The notes beneath the pieces were generated by a model, which was not told the DNA's origin, searched no databases, and worked only from the letters and a program-made list of their open reading frames with translations. Positions 61,625-64,000 of a stretch of 64,000 bases of DNA are shown here, one piece after another. Within the stretch, counting starts at the first letter, position 1, and every line of letters starts with the position of its first letter. Source of the stretch: Paenibacillus tundrae (lineage in GTDB: Bacteria > Bacillota > Bacilli > Paenibacillales > Paenibacillaceae); assembly GCF_036884255.1 (NCBI RefSeq), contig NZ_CP145605.1, positions 5,146,001 to 5,210,000 of the forward strand, written 5' to 3'. The position numbers were made by a program, and so were the translations under genes.

Positions 61625-63241
61625 CTATTTAAAATTCATCTGTTCAAAAGGCAATTCATATTGCGTCTGTTTGAACCCAATGCCCTCCAGATTATGGGGA
61701 GCAACCACCGTCACACGACCGTTCGTAATGGGGATGAATATCGCCTCATCATGCACGATTTTCATTATATCGGCGTATAAGGACTTCCGTGATGTCTCAT
61801 CCGTAGATACCATAACCTCGTCAATCTTCCGATACAGTTCATCTGCTAGAGCTATACCACTCGTTGTGTGTTTGTACGCCGAATCTGATGTAAACGCAGC
61901 AATGGTGCTTTGAGGATCATAAGCAAGTCCCCAAGTCTGATTGAACAACAGATCATATTCTCCGGTCGCTCTTCGATTAGCGATAGAAGTCGACTCCTCA
62001 CCTACAAGCTCTAGCCCAATCCCCAATTCTTTTGCTGCATGTTGGATTAATTCGGCTTGAATTTTCTGTGAGGAGGAGTTGCTGTCATAGTATAGTTTCA
62101 TCGTCAAAGGCTGACCGTTCTTCGTTCTTACAGCTCCTCCTTCTGCTGCTGTCCAGCCTGCTTGATCCAATAGTGCTTTTGCCGTTTCTGGATTATACTC
62201 TCGCAGCTTCAGATCAACATTCGCGTAGTTAACGTTGGATGAGAATAGTGTGTTCGCTACCGTCTGGGTTCCATTGAAAATATCGTTACTGATCGTCTCC
62301 CGGTCAATCGCATACCAGAGTGCTTCGCGAACAGCCGTTTCTTGCACTGGGCTGCCTTGTCTGCTGCTGTTAGCAACGATCATACTTGTATTCATCGCCT
62401 CACTTCGAACGACCTGATAATCACCAGATTCAGCTAATCGTTCCATCGCTTCAACATCGATGCTGTCCGCACCCCGATCATCTGTGAACACAACGTTGAT
62501 TTCTCCCTTTTGCAGTGCCAAAAATGTGGTCTCTCCTGCCGGGAGAACTTTAGAGGTGATTTTCTTAATTAGGGGTGCTCCTGCCCAATATTCTTCATTG
62601 GCTTCAAAAGTAGCGTTCTCTTCAACCTTATGTGCTGTAAGCTTGTATGGTCCTGTGCCATGGTAACCGCTCACGCCGTCTTTGGTTCCACCGTCAACAA
62701 AATCCTTCGGTGAGATGAACACATAAGGTCGGGTCATAGACAATTCGACCAATGCTGGATAATAGGCATCTGACAGTGTCAACGCCGCGGTGTATTCATC
62801 AATGACTTCCACATTCGTAATTTTGGTGGACAGTTTAATCCAGGCATGCTTTTCAGCGTTGGCCTGCACGGCTTCAATGTTCTGTTTCACGGCCTCTGCG
62901 TTAAAGGGCTCACCATCATGAAACTTCACCCCTTGGCGCAAATGAAATGTATAGGTCTTACCGTCCTCTGAAATGTCCCAAGTTTCAGCCAACAATGGCT
63001 TAATTCCGTCCGGTGTGTTCTCCACCAAAGACTCGTATACCATGCCTTGGGCAGGCATCGAGCCTGTATATAGATGAGGGTTCATATCGTTAATATCTTT
63101 GGCTGACGCATAGATTAATTCGCTTTGGACTTCAAGGTTGGCAGGCTCTGTCGAAGCCTCATTGGGTTGCCCGCAACCAGCAATAAGAACCAGAACAGAT
63201 ACCAGCATCAACATATAAATGAACGGACTACTCTTCTTCAC
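61625..63241 (-). CDS. cntA: Metallophore-metal binding lipoprotein (CntA-like)
   Basis: 538 residues, oligopeptide/nickel family 5 binding protein. Lipobox LIAGC with Cys 23. Body: YASAKDINDMNPHLYTGSMPAQGMVYESLVENTPDGIKPLLAETW and TYTFHLRQGVKFHDGEPFNAEAV-type blocks. GTG 63241 follows AGGGGG. In S. aureus CntA binds staphylopine-metal. It lies directly after cntM, as in known cnt operons; 166 bases between. Confidence 0.87.
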   Translation of the reverse strand: MKKSSPFIYMLMLVSVLVLIAGCGQPNEASTEPANLEVQSELIYASAKDINDMNPHLYTGSMPAQGMVYESLVENTPDGIKPLLAETWDISEDGKTYTFHLRQGVKFHDGEPFNAEAVKQNIEAVQANAEKHAWIKLSTKITNVEVIDEYTAALTLSDAYYPALVELSMTRPYVFISPKDFVDGGTKDGVSGYHGTGPYKLTAHKVEENATFEANEEYWAGAPLIKKITSKVLPAGETTFLALQKGEINVVFTDDRGADSIDVEAMERLAESGDYQVVRSEAMNTSMIVANSSRQGSPVQETAVREALWYAIDRETISNDIFNGTQTVANTLFSSNVNYANVDLKLREYNPETAKALLDQAGWTAAEGGAVRTKNGQPLTMKLYYDSNSSSQKIQAELIQHAAKELGIGLELVGEESTSIANRRATGEYDLLFNQTWGLAYDPQSTIAAFTSDSAYKHTTSGIALADELYRKIDEVMVSTDETSRKSLYADIMKIVHDEAIFIPITNGRVTVVAPHNLEGIGFKQTQYELPFEQMNFK

Positions 63242-63407
63242 AATATTTCCCCCTGATGATAAAAATAAAAATGTGCGAATCCATATCACAATAGCTTTAG
63301 TTGCTTTAATCAGAACTAGATATGGATCCAAAATCGGTTTGATTCATGTGCGCATTCATGCCAGCCGGCATGCTTCGTAACTATACAGCGGACTCTTTGA
63401 AGCAAGG

Positions 63408-64000
63408 CTACACATCGTGATGTATCGCATCCCTGTGGTTTGCAATTCCTTGGCAGATCATCTCAATGTCCTCAGCAAAGGATTGAATGACAAAGGCATC
63501 GGATAAGCGCTGACCACTATGAGCTTGAGCTACTTGCTGAAGCTTCGCCTCATATGTAGCAATAAATTGATCAATCGTCGGACAGCTTACCTCCATATGT
63601 CTTGCGATACCCTGAATAATTTTGATGCGATAATAATCTTCTTTGGGCATGCGGGGGATATCCACATATCCCTCATGATTCACAAACATTTTCCGAAATG
63701 GCACGGCTGAAAAGTCAAAATAGGTTCCTTCTGGACTTGGCTTAGAAAAAGGATCAATTAATAATGAGGTGTATCGTATGTACAATAAATACTCTTGATG
63801 TATGGGTTGCAATTGATTAAAATTCTCGATATCGTAGCGGGATAAACTCTCTAATCGCACCGGATAATTATCATCGGTCATGAATTGCAACAGGTTGATC
63901 CCCTGAATATGGAGTTTGTCTGTAATTTGCATGATCTCTTGCCACTGAGCCCGCAGATCCCGAATCAAATATTGGGTAACCGGGCCTTCTGGATATATCT
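63408..64000 (-). CDS. cntM: Opine metallophore dehydrogenase (CntM), C-terminal part
   Basis: The frame is open to the right edge, so only the last ~197 residues are seen. They match the C-terminal half of staphylopine dehydrogenase CntM: IYPEGPVTQYLIRDLR, NLLQFMTDDNYPVR, QEYLLYIRYTSLLIDPFSKP, YFDFSAVPFRKM, IPRMPKEDYYRIKIIQGI. CntM condenses an aminobutyryl-amino-acid with pyruvate or 2-oxoglutarate. The expected cntL partner would lie just outside the window. Confidence 0.9.
   Translation of the reverse strand, partial: IYPEGPVTQYLIRDLRAQWQEIMQITDKLHIQGINLLQFMTDDNYPVRLESLSRYDIENFNQLQPIHQEYLLYIRYTSLLIDPFSKPSPEGTYFDFSAVPFRKMFVNHEGYVDIPRMPKEDYYRIKIIQGIARHMEVSCPTIDQFIATYEAKLQQVAQAHSGQRLSDAFVIQSFAEDIEMICQGIANHRDAIHHDV

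Overview
The window looks like a chromosomal segment of a spore-forming Paenibacillus-type bacterium. This is inferred from a near-canonical 74-residue GerE, a YhcN/YlaJ spore lipoprotein, CgeB-type spore glycosyltransferases, an SLH surface protein, AAGGAGG-type ribosome sites with many GTG/TTG starts, and an opine-metallophore (cnt) operon. No rRNA, tRNA, phage, transposase or CRISPR was recognised.

Layout. 1-7.2 kb (minus): a carbohydrate island with an AraC/YesN-type regulator, an LplB/LplC/LplA-type ABC importer without its own ATPase preceded by a perfect cre-like site, and a glycosidase cut by the left edge. 7.4-12 kb (plus): an M20 dipeptidase, a 755-bp non-coding stretch (large palindromic repeat, terminator, telomere-like TTTAGGA and TTTGGGG heptamers), a TetR-type regulator and oleate hydratase. 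12-15.6 kb (minus): a small hypothetical gene, nagA, nagB and an RpiR-type regulator. 15.8-18.8 kb: two coupled unknown genes, gerE and a YhcN/YlaJ lipoprotein. 19-23.2 kb (minus): a Gld-like ABC system (ATPase, permease, GldG-like, DUF4340). 23.5-29.8 kb (plus): a GT4 glycosyltransferase, an SLH protein and a very large secreted protein of mosaic composition. 29.9-31.4 kb: a DHA2-type MFS exporter.

31.8-45.3 kb appears to be a mother-cell spore-surface glycan locus. Three small related helical proteins, a basic protein with eight [G/A][aromatic]xx tetrads, two CgeB-type transferases with similar N-terminal tetrads, a GT4 with a basic tail, UDP-GlcNAc 2-epimerase, an FnlA/CapE-type dehydratase, an RmlD-like reductase, an NAD epimerase and a GT2 form one minus-strand run. 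A second GT2 lies beyond a terminator; a divergent GT4 plus a 58-aa protein lies under a good SigK-like promoter. The enzyme set suggests a UDP-L-QuiNAc or UDP-L-FucNAc-type donor.

45.4-53.3 kb: a cystine-type amino-acid ABC importer, a small unknown gene, the 3-prime relic of a chemotaxis receptor, a GNAT acetyltransferase, modAB without modC, and a one-component regulator (excisionase-type HTH plus PBP-like domain) facing modAB across a 10-bp-phased TATAAT array. A second copy of the large palindromic repeat follows. 53.6-64 kb (minus): a zinc-starvation group (Zur-like box, CobW/ZagA-type GTPase, zinc-free S14, small protein) next to an opine-metallophore operon in the order cntM-A-B-C-D-F-E with a second tandem MFS exporter; cntM is cut by the right edge.

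Window-edge genes are partial. Start codons were adjusted wherever a clear ribosome binding site pointed to an internal start.
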